From: Arion vulgaris
Lineage: Eukaryota > Mollusca > Gastropoda > Stylommatophora > Arionidae
Length of the DNA: 64,000 nucleotides
Assembly: GCA_020796225.1 (NCBI GenBank)
Contig: CM036755.1
Coordinates: forward strand, 59,756,652 to 59,820,651
Direction: 5' to 3'
The notes beneath the pieces are model-generated. The model was not told the DNA's origin. It saw only the letters and a list, made by a program, of their open reading frames with translations, and did no database searches. Below are positions 53,690-63,639 of the stretch, in pieces; the first letter of the stretch is position 1; each line of letters starts with the position of its first letter. The position numbers and the translations under genes were made by a program.

Positions 53690-54290
53690 AAATAGTGGCA
53701 TACGCTAAAGAACGTAGCCATCAACCACAGTAAACGAGTCGTTGATTTTCTAGGCACCACTTATACTTTCAGTAGTTTGCCATTGCTTTCTGAACAGTGA
53801 GGTCCGCCCGAGTGGTTACCAGGGACCAAATTGGGGTGTAAAGAATAGAACCAGTGTTACCTGCCAGGCATAACGTAAGAGGCGATAAGGAGGTTGGGCG
53901 TGGGGCTAGATACCTCAAACCGTACAAACCACTAGATGGCTACAGAACGGAGAGCGAACCGAGTAAACACTGGCTGAAACCGGACACATCGCTGAAGGAT
54001 AAGCACCAGAGCTCCAAATAGTGCTGAAGATGTGAGGTAAAACACACCAATGCTAAGGCTGCATGAATCAGATTTCCACATAAATAGAATTTATGGGAGG
54101 TCTGGTACATCGGTCTGGACGGTAATCGAGAGAGAGAGAGAGAGAGAACGGTGAGGTCTATTTTTACCTTGTGTAAAAATCTCATGGAAACGAATTGGCT
54201 TCCAAACTTGCCCACCGTGGGGTTTGAACCAGGTACGCTGGGGTTTATGAACGAGCTCACTACTGATTGAGCTACAGACGCTCGCATGGA
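53690..54290 (-). mobile_element. SINE-5 copy split by a SINE-3 insertion
   Basis: 3' half 53690-53804 (GTAGCCATCAACCACAGTAA, CACTTATACTTTCAGTAGTT) and 5' half 54151-54290 (TTACCTTGTGTAAAAATCTC, GGGGTTTGAACCAGGTACGC, GAGCTACAGACGCTCGCATG) rejoin when the insert is removed. GTGAGGTC, at 53797-53804 and 54151-54158, is the duplicated target. Confidence 0.92.
53805..54150 (+). mobile_element. SINE-3 insertion
   Basis: CGCCCGAGTGGTTACCAGGG (SINE-2-type head) and a mutated core GGCATAACGTAAGAGGCGAT are followed by a family-specific body: CTAGATGGCTACAGAACGGA, GAGCGAACCGAGTAAACACT, GGCTGAAACCGGACACATCG, ACACACCAATGCTAAGGCTG, CATGAATCAGATTTCCACAT and a (GA)n tail. Confidence 0.92.
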
Positions 54291-54454
54291 TACGGGTACA
54301 GTAATCTATCACAGTAATCTATATATCCTGATGCTCCTATGGCATGCGTGATATCTGCACAATCTAACGACTGTCGATTGTTCGACTACTGCTGTATCAA
54401 TCAGATAATCTGCACGCTCATTGCCTTGTAGTCCAACATCGAAAATCGAAAATC

Positions 54455-54560
54455 GTGGTACATCCTTTACAGGACGTAGCCATGAACCACAGTAAAAGAG
54501 TCGATAATTTTCTAGGAAGCACTTACACGTTAAGTAGTTTGTAATTGCTTTCTCCAACAG
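54455..54560 (-). mobile_element. SINE-5 3' half
   Basis: CATCCTTTACAGGACGTAGC, CATGAACCACAGTAAAAGAG, ACTTACACGTTAAGTAGTTT, GCTTTCTCCAACAG. Confidence 0.75.
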
Positions 54561-54699
54561 TCCAACATGCCATAGTATAAAAATGAATGTAAAATTTGTC
54601 ATTGCGTATGTTCTCAGTGTGACAAGCCACTTCTGCTTTATACAGAGTGCCTGCAATTTCCTGAGTGTATTCATTGCATCGCCCAGTATACAAGCATGT

Positions 54700-55027
54700 G
54701 TGGATTCAAGTATACTAAACTTCATAGTTGGACTGCAGATAAGCTATGAAAATGCAAATATAACGAAGACACATAGATGGTGGAGATATGTTGGGCACAC
54801 CTAGCGAAAAATTATCAAAGACTACCAAAAACAGACATTAAAGAGGGAGGCAAAGAATGCAAGAAAGAGAAGACGCCCAAAGGAAACCATGACATGAACT
54901 TTGCTGAAAGAATCAAGAAAAATTGGACTCCATTTCATGGAAGAGATTGAGCGAGTTGCCTAGGACAGTGCGGTATGGGAAAATAACTTGCAGCCCCTAT
55001 GTAGCGTTTAATGCTGCGAGAGGAATA
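54700..55027 (+). pseudogene. LINE C-terminus, arm of a tail-to-tail pair
   Basis: VGLQISYENANITKT (RT thumb), then a deletion to HRWWRYVGHT, KIIKDYQKQTLKREAKNARK, KESRKIGLHFMEEIERVA, ending in CCTATGTAGCGTTTAATGCT and GCGAGAGGAAT. Confidence 0.7.
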
Positions 55028-55029
55028 TA

Positions 55030-55323
55030 ACAATAATTCCTCCCTACCGTTATACGTTACATAAGGTCTTCAAGCAATTTCTCCATACCGCTTAATCCTG
55101 GGCAACTTACTCAATCTCCTTCATTTCTGAACTGAGACCTATATTTCTTGACTTTCTCAGGAAAGTTCGTTTCAGAGTTTCGTTAGGTCGTCCTCTCTTT
55201 CTTGAACCCTGTGCATCCCACTTCAATGCCTGCTTGGATATTCGTTGATCATTTCTTCTCACTGTGTGTCCAACATATCTCCATCTTCTCCTTCTTATAA
55301 CATCTGTTACTAGTGGTTGAGAG

Positions 55324-55325
<2 letters not shown>
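55030..55325 (-). pseudogene. LINE C-terminus, inverted arm
   Basis: Minus strand: SSQPLVTDVIRRRRWRYVGH, TVRRNDQRISKQALKWDAQG, SRKRGRPNETLKRTFLRKSR, NIGLSSEMKEIE, ending in ...VTYNG-like text. Open for ~75 codons and better kept than its partner. The two tails meet at about 55028 (GGAATATAACAATAATTCC). Confidence 0.8.
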
Positions 55326-55329
<4 letters not shown>

Positions 55330-55375
<46 letters not shown>

Positions 55376-55376
55376 T
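55330..55376. repeat. (AT)n(GT)n compound microsatellite
   Basis: (TA)n then (TG)n, length about 47 bp. Confidence 0.95.
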
Positions 55377-55399
55377 TGCGAAACTGACATCGATTGCGT

Positions 55400-55560
55400 A
55401 GAAAATAGTCAACTAGAAGATTTGGATTTTGCATATGATATTGCCTTGTTAAAAACAACCAAGATCTGCAAAGAAAAACAGACAACTTGTCATCTGTAGC
55501 ATCAAAAGTTGAACTGCAGATCAGCTTTGAAAAAACAAATATAATAAAGACATGTATGGT
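55400..55560 (+). pseudogene. LINE RT fragment (motif C)
   Basis: NSQLEDLDFAYDIALLKTTK, CKEKQTTCHL, stop, then KLNCRSALKKQI. EDLDFAYDIALL is RT motif C, normally F-A-D-D; here the first aspartate is tyrosine. Confidence 0.7.
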
Positions 55561-55596
55561 AAGCAAGGCGGTAGCCACACGTTAACAGACTCCAGT

Positions 55597-56036
55597 TAAC
55601 AGACTCCAGTTAACAATCTCCAGTTAACAGACTTCAGTTAAGAGTCTCCAGTTAACAGACTCCAGTTAACAGACTCCAATTAACAGACTCCAGTTAAGAG
55701 TCTCCAGTTAACAGACTCCAGTTAACAGACTCCAGTTAAGAGTCTCCAGTTAACAGACTCCAGTTAACAGTCTCCTGTTAACAGACTCCAGTTAGCAGAC
55801 TCCAGTTAACATACTCCAGTTAACAGATTCCAGTTAAGAGTCTCCAGTTAACAGACTCCAGTTAACAGACTCCAGTTAACAGACTCCAGTTAAGAGATTC
55901 CAGTTAAGAGTCTCCAGTTAACAGACTCCAGTTAACAGATTCCAGTTAAGAGTCTCCAGTTAACAGACTCCAGTTAACAGACTCCAGTTAACAGACTCCA
56001 GTTAACAGACTCCAGTTAACAGACTTCAGTTAACTC
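55597..56036. repeat. 14-bp minisatellite, about 31 copies
   Basis: CAGTTAACAGACTC with a recurrent variant CAGTTAAGAGTCTC. The variant makes AGACTC and GAGTCT alternate, so neighbouring units can pair as hairpins; GTTAAC is itself palindromic. Confidence 0.97.
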
Positions 56037-56184
56037 CTTCAATCCTTTGAGCTGATACCCTTGCTCTTTATATGTTTTAAGAAGACGTAAAGACAGTATA
56101 TTCTGTATACATTACAATATAAGTGCGTTTAGAGGTAGCAAAAAATTACGGAGCGAAATGGTAAAGTTAACTCTTTCAATACCA

Positions 56185-56445
56185 TGAATCGCCCGAGTGG
56201 TTACCGGGGCCAAAATTTGGAGTGTAAAGAATAGAACCCCTATTACCTGTCACGCATGTCGTAAGAGGCGACTAAGAAGGTTTGACTGAAATCGGATGCA
56301 CATGTAATAAACGTGTAGAAGTCTATGCGTTTAGGGGCCTACCAAACCAATGTGCAACGTATACACGTTCTTGGCAAAGATCAAATATATCACAAAGAGT
56401 GATTAAAATTGATTGTAAAGAACGAACGCAAAGAAGAAGAAGAGA
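56185..56445 (+). mobile_element. SINE-2 copy, full length
   Basis: TCGCCCGAGTGGTTACCGGG, GGAGTGTAAAGAATAGAACC, ATGTCGTAAGAGGCGACTAA, AATCGGATGCACATGTAATA, GTGTAGAAGTCTATGCGTTT, CAATGTGCAACGTATACACG, GAACGAACGCAAAGAAGAAG. Confidence 0.95.
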
Positions 56446-56833
56446 GATATCATGAATATTACTGTTCTTTTATTCTGAACGGATCGAAATTGTTTTGTGA
56501 CTCCAGTAATTATATTACACAATGATTTTGTGCTTACCTTGTTAGCAGTAGATATCATTTACAAGATATAATTCAGTTAGCATAAATACAATTAACCCCT
56601 TGGTCCTTCAATGCCTTTATACCGGCTCGCGATACTAGTTAAGATTTCACAAAGCCAGTATACTGGTTATTTCAGTATTTCTTGCAATATAAATGCGTCG
56701 AGGGATGAAAAAATTGCGGACTGAAAGGGTTCATAAGCAATGCATATTATATGATAAGAAATATCGACTGTACCGAAATAATGACATTCGCTAGAAGGAA
56801 TCTCTATCAATATCTCCATCGACACACAATCAA

Positions 56834-57225
56834 TTCTTCTTCTTTTTCGTCATTCGTTCTTCGCGGCCAATTTTATCATTCTTATGTGATATATAAGTGA
56901 TCTTTGACAAGAACGTTTGTTTACGTTGTGCAGCGTTATGCGCCTATGTTCTTCTTCTTCTTCTTTGCGTTCGTTCTTGATGACCAATTTTAATCACTCT
57001 TTGTGATATGTTTGTTCTTTGTCAAGAACGTGTATACGTTGCACATTGGTTTGGTAGGCCCCTAAACGCATAGACTTCTACACGTTTAGGACATGTGCAT
57101 CCGATTTCAGTCAAACCTACTTAGTCGCCTCTTACGACATGCATGATAGGTAATAGTAGTTATATTCTTTACACCCCAAATTTAGACCCCGGTAACCACT
57201 CGGGCGACGCCTATGTTGACTATAC
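56834..57225 (-). mobile_element. Older SINE interrupted by a SINE-2 copy
   Basis: TTCTTCTTTTTCGTCATTCG, TATGTGATATATAAGTGATC, CAGCGTTATGCGCCTATG, then resumes after the insert at TGACTATACCAGCACAC. It joins a SINE-2-like tail to a GCGCCTA...AGGCCAGCAC-like block typical of SINE-1, so it may be a mosaic family. Confidence 0.6.
56951..57207 (-). mobile_element. SINE-2 insertion with 10-bp target duplication
   Basis: CTTCTTCTTCTTCTTTGCGT through CTCTTACGACATGCATGATA (core) to CCCGGTAACCACTCGGGCGA. CGCCTATGTT is repeated exactly at 56941-56950 and 57208-57217. Confidence 0.95.
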
Positions 57226-57369
57226 CAGCACACACGGTTCAGTCAGCAACTTCAATTGAAGCAAGTCAAAGACATCAAAATAAATATGGAGAATGTTTAC
57301 AGTAACTGGAAGAACAACTAACAAAATCCAACAGTGCTGCAATAAAGCTAATCAAATTATAGAACGGGG

Positions 57370-57411
<42 letters not shown>

Positions 57412-57529
57412 TGGAACAAATGGCACTAATTTTGATACACAAGCATGCCACCTGTACCTAACAGAACATTGTTTAACACAATCTTTCTTCCAGCATTATG
57501 CTATCAGTACCAAAAGCTAGACGTTGACA

Positions 57530-57870
57530 TCAAATGATAGAACAAAAATATTCACATCTGAGATGAACTGTTTACATAGAATGCTGGAATTATCAAGAAG
57601 AGACCGGTTTAGAAATGAAGACATCAGAAAAAGGGATACAATATCAGTATTGAATTTCATAAACAAACAACAAATTAAAGGTTCGGCCACATAAGCAGAT
57701 TACTAACATTTATTGAGCCACAAAAAGTAATGCTACTCCGAAACAGTGGATACAAAGCAAAAGATGGACTATAACAGAGGCAGTAGAATTATTATTTATG
57801 AAGCTCACAGATAAGCCCATAATATAAATTTCTTTTTACCTTGACGATGTGAGACAAAACAGGATTAAAG
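57530..57870 (+). pseudogene. LINE C-terminus relic
   Basis: Across frameshifts: MNCLHRMLELSRRDRFRNED, IRKRDTISVLNFINKQQIK, FGHISRLLTFIEPQKVMLLR, NSGYKAKDGL. The LSRRDRFRNEDIR and FGHISR motifs align with SWTEKRTNRSI and FGHIKR of the other LINE tails but define a separate subfamily. Confidence 0.7.
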
Positions 57871-57930
57871 ACAGAAAGAAGAAATACATAAATCTCCCTA
57901 TATATATACATATATATATATATATTTATA

Positions 57931-58180
57931 CGCCCTAGTAGTTACCGGGCCCAAATTTGGGGTGTAAAATAGAACCACTGTTACCTGCCACGCATGTCGT
58001 AAGAGGCAACTAAGGAGGTTGGGCTGAAATCGGATACCCGTGTCCTAAACGTGTAGAAGTCTATGCGTTTAGGGACCTACCAAACCAATGTGCAACGTAT
58101 ACACATTCTTGGCAAAATCAAACATATCACAAAGAGTGATTAAAATTGCTCGTAAAGAACGAACGCAAAGAAGAAGAAGT
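57931..58180 (+). mobile_element. SINE-2 insertion with 10-bp target duplication
   Basis: CGCCCTAGTAGTTACCGGGC, TTTGGGGTGTAAAATAGAAC, ATGTCGTAAGAGGCAACTAA, ATGTGCAACGTATACACATT, GAACGAACGCAAAGAAGAAG. TATATTTATA is duplicated at 57921-57930 and 58181-58190. Confidence 0.95.
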
Positions 58181-58189
58181 TATATTTAT

Positions 58190-58660
58190 ATTTATGCGTG
58201 TGTGTTTATGTGCACGTGCGTGTGATGTGTATGTGCACCTTTTTGGTCGTGTTTATGAGTGTATATGTGTGGTTTCTTTAGTCTTTACAGATGGCTATTT
58301 GGCAAGAGTGTAACTGTAACAACATCTTACTATGCGCTTGTTTCTCTTGCTTTTGAGATCATTGCAAAGCTTTTCTTCGAAAAGAACTTTACTTTTACAT
58401 AACGTTGCTGTCTATGCAACTCGGTCTTCATTTTTTTATTCTATTTGTTGGCAGCGATAGTTTATCATTGAATCCTTGCATATATATTTATTTCTAAGCA
58501 GGTGTCTTCTTTGAAGCCTCTTTCCTTCAGAAAGTTCACAGAACAGCCGTTGTTAGAGTATAGGTTATTATACATTCCTCTCACATGTCAGACCAACTTA
58601 GTCATTCACTGCTTATTTTTACCATGATTGATTTCAAGTAGAACGTTGCAGAACTTCAAC
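58190..58660. other. Unassigned DNA
   Basis: A (TG)n-rich start (58195-58250), then nothing recognised. Confidence 0.35.
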
Positions 58661-58661
58661 G

Positions 58662-60555
58662 TTAATTTTGTTATGCCATCTGATGTGTATAATCTTGGGA
58701 TAATATTAATTTTGTTATGCCATCTGATGTGTATAATCTTGGGGTAATATTAATTTTGTTATGTCATCTGATGTGTATAATCTTGGGATAATATTAATTT
58801 TGTTATGTCATCTGATGTGTATAATCTTGGGATAATATTAATTTTGTTATGTCATCTGATGTGTATAATCTTGGGATAATATTAATTTTGTTATGTCATC
58901 TGATGTGTATAATCTTGGGATAATATTAATTTTGTTATGCCATCTGATGTGTATAATCTTGGGGTAATATTAATTTTGTTATGCCATCTGATGTGTATAA
59001 TCTTGGGATAATATTAATTTTGTTATGCCATCTGATGTGTATAATCTTGGGATAATATTAATTTTGTTATGCCATCTGATGTGTATAATCTTGGGGTAAT
59101 ATTAATTATGTTATGTCATCTGATGTGTATAATCTTGGGATAATATTAATTTTGTTATGCCATCTGATGTGTATAATCTTGGGGTAATATTAATTTTGTT
59201 ATGTCATCTGATGTGTATAATCTTGGGATAATATTAATTTTGTTATGTCATCTGATGTGTATAATCTTGGGTAATATTAATTTTGTTATGTCATCTGATG
59301 TGTATAATCTTGGGATAATATTAATTTTGTTATGCCATCTGATGTGTATAATCTTGGGGTAATATTAATTTTGTTATGCCATCTGATGTGTATAATCTTG
59401 GGATAATATTAATTTTGTTATGTCATCTGATGTGTATAATCTTGGGATAATATTAATTTTGTTATGCCATCTGATGTGTATAATCTTGGGATAATATTAA
59501 TTTTGTTATGTCATCTGATGTGTATAATCTTGGGATAATATTAATTTTGTTATGTCATCTGATGTGTATAATCTTGGGGTAATATTAATTTTGTTATGTC
59601 ATCTGATGTGTATAATCTTGGGATAATATTAATTTTGTTATGCCATCTGATGTGTATAATCTTGGGGTAATATTAATTTTGTTATGCCATCTGATGTGTA
59701 TAATCTTGGGATAATATTAATTTTGTTATGTCATCTGATGTGTATAATCTTGGGATAATATTAATTTTGTTATGCCATCTGATGTGTATAATCTTGGGAT
59801 AATATTAATTTTGTTATGTCATCTGATGTGTATAATCTTGGGATAATATTAATTTTGTTATGTCATCTGATGTGTATAATCTTGGGATAATATTAATTTT
59901 GTTATGTCATCTGATGTGTATAATCTTGGGATAATATTAATTTTGTTATGCCATCTGATGTGTATAATCTTGGGGTAATATTAATTTTGTTATGTCATCT
60001 GATGTGTATAATCTTGGGTAATATTAATTTTGTTATACCATCTGATGTGTATAATCTTGGGGTAATATTAATTTTGTTATGCCATCTGATGTGTATAATC
60101 TTGGGATAATATTAATTTTGTTATGTCATCTGATGTGTATAATCTTGGGATAATATTAATTTTGTTATGTCATCTGATGTGTATAATCTTGGGATAATAT
60201 TAATTTTGTTATGTCATCTGATGTGTATAATCTTGGGATAATATTAATTTTGTTATGCCATCTGATGTGTATAATCTTGGGGTAATATTAATTTTGTTAT
60301 GTCATCTGATGTGTATAATCTTGGGTAATATTAATTTTGTTATACCATCTGATGTGTATAATCTTGGGGTAATATTAATTTTGTTATGCCATCTGATGTG
60401 TATAATCTTGGGGTAATATTAATTTTGTTATGTCATCTGATGTGTATAATCTTGGGATAATATTAATTTTGTTATGCCATCTGATGTGTATAATCTTGGG
60501 GTAATATTAATTTTGTTATGCCATCTGATGTGTATAATCTTGGGATAATATTAAT
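58662..60555. repeat. 44-bp satellite, about 43 copies
   Basis: The unit TTAATTTTGTTATGYCATCT + GATGTGTATAATCTTGGGRT + AATA is near-perfect, with Y (C/T) and R (A/G) as the main variable sites. Rare units drop one base (GGGTAATATT) or read TATACC; these rare units recur in the same local order near 60000 and 60310, implying segmental copying inside the array. Confidence 0.98.
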
Positions 60556-60654
60556 CAAATTAAAAGAAGAACAAACATAGCTTTACAAAAAAAAAGTAAA
60601 AACTAAAAACAATATGGAACAGAACTGAAAGAAAACAAAGTACAGAATATTACT

Positions 60655-60870
60655 TACTACTTATTTTTCTCCGCTCCGCGTGGAGCATAAGGTCTCAACA
60701 CTTGTTCGCCACTCTTCTTGGTCTCTAGCTAATCTCTTTATTTTCTCCCAGGACAGTTCATCACGTTTTTTTTTAATATGCATTTTCAGTGTTTGACATT
60801 TTGTGGGACACCCTGTACAATCTCTAATCCCGCCTTCCTCATTTAGACCAGTATACGCCTACAAATTCTT
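60655..60870 (-). pseudogene. LINE C-terminal tail
   Basis: Minus strand: RDELSWEKIKRLARDQEEWR, TSVETLCSTRSGEK and two stops. The same LSW...LCSTRS signature as 694-866, and a better-kept copy. Confidence 0.8.
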
Positions 60871-61073
60871 TCCTTTATTTTTATTTGGTTCAATCAGCCC
60901 AGATCTCATTATACACTACACACAATTACTGTCTTCTTGTACACTTGATCTCTGAAAGCTGGTTCTCAGAACTCAAGGGAGCAGTGCAGAATAATCAAAT
61001 TTGAGAAACAAATTACCTTATTGTCTCGAAGCATATAGAAACTTGTAAGATGTGTTACCAAATAGGCTGAAAT

Positions 61074-61370
61074 ATGTTAAGTAAAGAAATCGCAATGATA
61101 CAGTGCACCGAATACATTGATGGACAACAAATGCAGAGGTTTGGATATTTAATAAGAATGGAATACAACCAACCACCAATACCGCATACAATAAAAAGAG
61201 ATCAGGTACTAGAGCCAAGGGAAGACCAAAAAATGATGGATCAAGAACACACTAAATAAACACTGATATAACATAACTAGGCGCCAAATCTAGACCTGGA
61301 AAGCAAATTAAAGCTCCCACTCCTACGCTTAATGGCAAGAGTGGACAACCAATTCCATCATCCACCTAGC
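61074..61370 (+). pseudogene. LINE C-terminus
   Basis: QCTEYIDGQQMQRFGYLIRM, EYNQPPIPHTIKRDQVLEPR, EDQKMMDQEHTK, then LNGKSGQPIPSST. Same family as the minus relic at 19545-21170 (QQMQWFGHLMRMKYNQPPIT). Confidence 0.8.
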
Positions 61371-61374
61371 TTCT

Positions 61375-61632
61375 TCTTCTTCGTCTTCTTCAAACGCTCC
61401 ATATCGACTCCTTGTCAAATACTCTATGTTATTTGTATGTGATCTGAGCTTAAGAGCGATTGCACTTTGTGCCAGTTAAACACCTACAAGTAGGCCAGCA
61501 CATTCGATTTCTGCGCTGCTTTTTATTTACCAGAGTAGCATCCCTAGGGCCTACATCAGTCGCCTCCTACGACATGCATTGTAGGTTGCAGTAGTACTAT
61601 TATTTGCTTCCCTTGCGGGTCCCGGCACTACA
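61375..61632 (-). mobile_element. SINE-1 copy
   Basis: CTTCTTCTTCTTCGTCTTCT, AAACGCTCCATATCGACTCC, AGCTTAAGAGCGATTGCACT, CCTACAAGTAGGCCAGCACA, GTCGCCTCCTACGACATGCA, GCGGGTCCCGGCACTACACG. Inserted in LINE DNA: ATCCACCTAG precedes and follows it. Confidence 0.92.
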
Positions 61633-61855
61633 CGGAGGAATCCACCTAGCGGGTCCCGGCACTACATGGCGGAATCCACCTAGCGGGTCCCGGCACTACA
61701 CGGCGGAATCCACCTAGCGGGTCCCGGCACTACACGGGGGAATTCACCTAGCGGGTCCCGGCACTACACGGCGGAATCCACCTAGCGGGTCCCGGCACTA
61801 CACGGCGGAATCCACCTAGCGGGTCCCGGCACTACACGGCGGAATCCACCTAGCG
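61614..61855. repeat. 34-bp minisatellite spanning a SINE-1 head and its target site
   Basis: GCGGGTCCCGGCACTACACG + GCGGAATCCACCTA repeats about 7 times. The first part is the terminal head of the SINE-1 copy and the second part (AATCCACCTAG) matches the flanking LINE target, so each unit carries the insertion junction. Confidence 0.95.
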
Positions 61856-61859
61856 AAAG

Positions 61860-62160
61860 ACAATAGACAATGCATTGTGTTTCTGATGCATTCTTTCAGC
61901 AGCTGGTGCACATTAGACTGCACGTCAATGTGTTACCTTGGAAGGATGTGAAAGATAAGTAAGGCATATAGACAGACTCTGAGCAACGATAAAGTGTACC
62001 ATCTGCCTACATGCGGTAAACATGTCAAAGAATATGTGCAAACAAATCAAAGGTCATGAGGTGTAGACAGAACAAAATGATCACACACAAAAGAGAAGAT
62101 AAGCTCATAATATCGGATAAGTTTAGTATTTATAGGGAGAAAAAGCTAGCTCTACAACAT
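61860..62160. other. Unassigned DNA
   Basis: No frame or repeat recognised. Confidence 0.35.
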
Positions 62161-62162
62161 TA

Positions 62163-62245
62163 AAGTTCTTCTTCTTCTTCAAGCCTTCCATATCGACCAT
62201 TTGCTAGCCACTAATTGTGATTTGTATGGGATCCGAATCATCTGG
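62163..62245 (-). mobile_element. SINE-1 3' fragment
   Basis: TTCTTCTTCTTCTTCAAGCC, TTCCATATCGACCATTTGCT, AATTGTGATTTGTATGGGAT. Confidence 0.8.
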
Positions 62246-62318
62246 TCCTGGAAAGCTCCTACTCCTACGCTTAATGACAAAAGTGGATAATCAATTCCAT
62301 CATCCACCTAGATCTTCT
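62235..62318 (+). pseudogene. LINE 3' tail duplicate
   Basis: GGAAAGCTCCTACTCCTACG, CTTAATGACAAAAGTGGATA, AATTCCATCATCCACCTAG repeats 61297-61372 with few changes, and is again followed by SINE-1. A segmental duplication of LINE tail plus SINE is likely. Confidence 0.75.
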
Positions 62319-62600
62319 TCTTCTTCGAACGCTCTTTAAAGTCACCGCTCTTTAAAGTTAACTAGTGGTCGATATACCACTCTTTGTGATTTGTATGTGA
62401 TCCGAGCCTAATAGCGATTGTAGGTTGTACTAGTTATGCACCTATAAGTAGGCTAGCGCATCCGGTTTCTGCGCTGTTTTTTATTTACTAGAGTAGCTTC
62501 CCTATGCCCCTACCTCAGTCGCCTCTTACGACTTGCCCTGTAGGTCGCAGTGTTACTAGTCTTACCTCTTAGTGCGAGCCTCGGCAACGTAACCGTTGAC
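62318..62600 (-). mobile_element. SINE-1 copy
   Basis: TAACTAGTGGTCGATATACC, TTTGTGATTTGTATGTGATC, AGCGATTGTAGGTTGTACTA, CTATAAGTAGGCTAGCGCAT, CAGTCGCCTCTTACGACTTG. CTTTAAAGTTAAC flanks it at about 62336-62355 and 62598-62610. Confidence 0.9.
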
Positions 62601-62639
62601 TTTAAAGTTAACACTAGAGACTCTCTATGACGTAAAGGC

Positions 62640-63005
62640 AAGGCTCTCGCCTCTCACTACAAAGATTCTGGGTTCTCTCTCTCTCTTTCGCGATCACCGC
62701 CCAGACCGAAGTACCAGATCTCTCCATAAATTCTATTCATGTGGAAATCTGATTCATGCAGCCTTAGCATTAGTGTGTTTTACGCGACATCGCCAGCACC
62801 ATTTGTAGCTCTGGTGCTTATCTTTCGGCGATGTGTCCGGTTTCAGCCAGCGTTTACTCGGTTCGCTCTCCGTTCTGTAGCCATCTAGTGATTTTTACGG
62901 TGTGGGGTAGCTAACCCCCACACTCAAACCTCTTACGACATGCGTGGAGGGAAACAGTGGCTCTATTCTTTACATCCCAATTTGGGCCCCGGTAACCACT
63001 CGGAT
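62640..63005 (-). mobile_element. SINE-3 copy
   Basis: TCTCTCTCTCTCTTTCGCGA (tail), TGGAAATCTGATTCATGCAG, GATGTGTCCGGTTTCAGCCA, TCGGTTCGCTCTCCGTTCTG, CTTACGACATGCGTGGAGGG (core), CCCCGGTAACCACTCGG (head). Confidence 0.92.
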
Positions 63006-63019
63006 GATACTGTTGGTTC

Positions 63020-63125
63020 ATGTGGATGGATGCTTAAAAGAAAAAATCCGCTATCTGCCCATCAGGCATCCAGTTCTACTTGTTCCAAATTCATTAGATC
63101 GCTGGATAGATTGAATATCAATTTT
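63020..63125 (-). mobile_element. SINE-7 fragment
   Basis: CTGCCCATCAGGCATCCAGT, TCTACTTGTTCCAAATTCAT, TAGATCGCTGGATAGATTGA is the reverse of 43150-43215. Confidence 0.6.
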
Positions 63126-63159
63126 ACAGACCGGAGAATATGAAACTTATTCATCATAA

Positions 63160-63437
63160 GCACGCCCGTATGTTGCTGGGAATCTCAAAGGGAGCAAAGA
63201 ATAGTAACATTGCGACCTACAAGGCATGTCGTAAGAAGTTACTGAGGTAGAGGCCTAGGGAAGTTACCATAGTAACTAAAAGCGTTGCAGAAATCGAATG
63301 TGATGGTCTGCTTGTAGGCGCATAACTGTCACAGCGTACGATCGCTCATAGGCTCAGATGACACACAAATCACAAAGAGCGATTTAAAAAGCGGTGGATG
63401 TGGAACGTTGGAAGAATAAGAAACAAGAAGAAGACAT
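63160..63437 (+). mobile_element. SINE-1 copy, full length
   Basis: CACGCCCGTATGTTGCTGGG, AGCAAAGAATAGTAACATTG, GGCATGTCGTAAGAAGTTAC, AAGTTACCATAGTAACTAAA, CGATCGCTCATAGGCTCAGA, GCGGTGGATGTGGAACGTTG, then AAGAAACAAGAAGAAG. Confidence 0.92.
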
Positions 63438-63469
63438 CATAAACTCTCTGACAATTTATGATGTCGATC

Positions 63470-63636
63470 AGTGATGGCTCATGATCATTTTTGTTGGTGG
63501 GGCCAGACAGCAATTTTAGGAAAAATCATGGTTTCGGTTAAGATATATGTTAATGTATAAAATAATAAATACACGTTGCACCATTTTTTTGGTGGAACCC
63601 GGCCTCATTGGCCCTTAATGAAGAGTCGCCACTGCT
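63470..63636. mobile_element. Short MITE, second copy
   Basis: AGTGATGGCTCATGATCATT at the left and AATGAAGAGTCGCCACTGC at the right are inverse-like. The interior shares GTGGGGCCAGACAGCAATTT with 27119-27273. Confidence 0.7.
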
Positions 63637-63639
63637 GTC

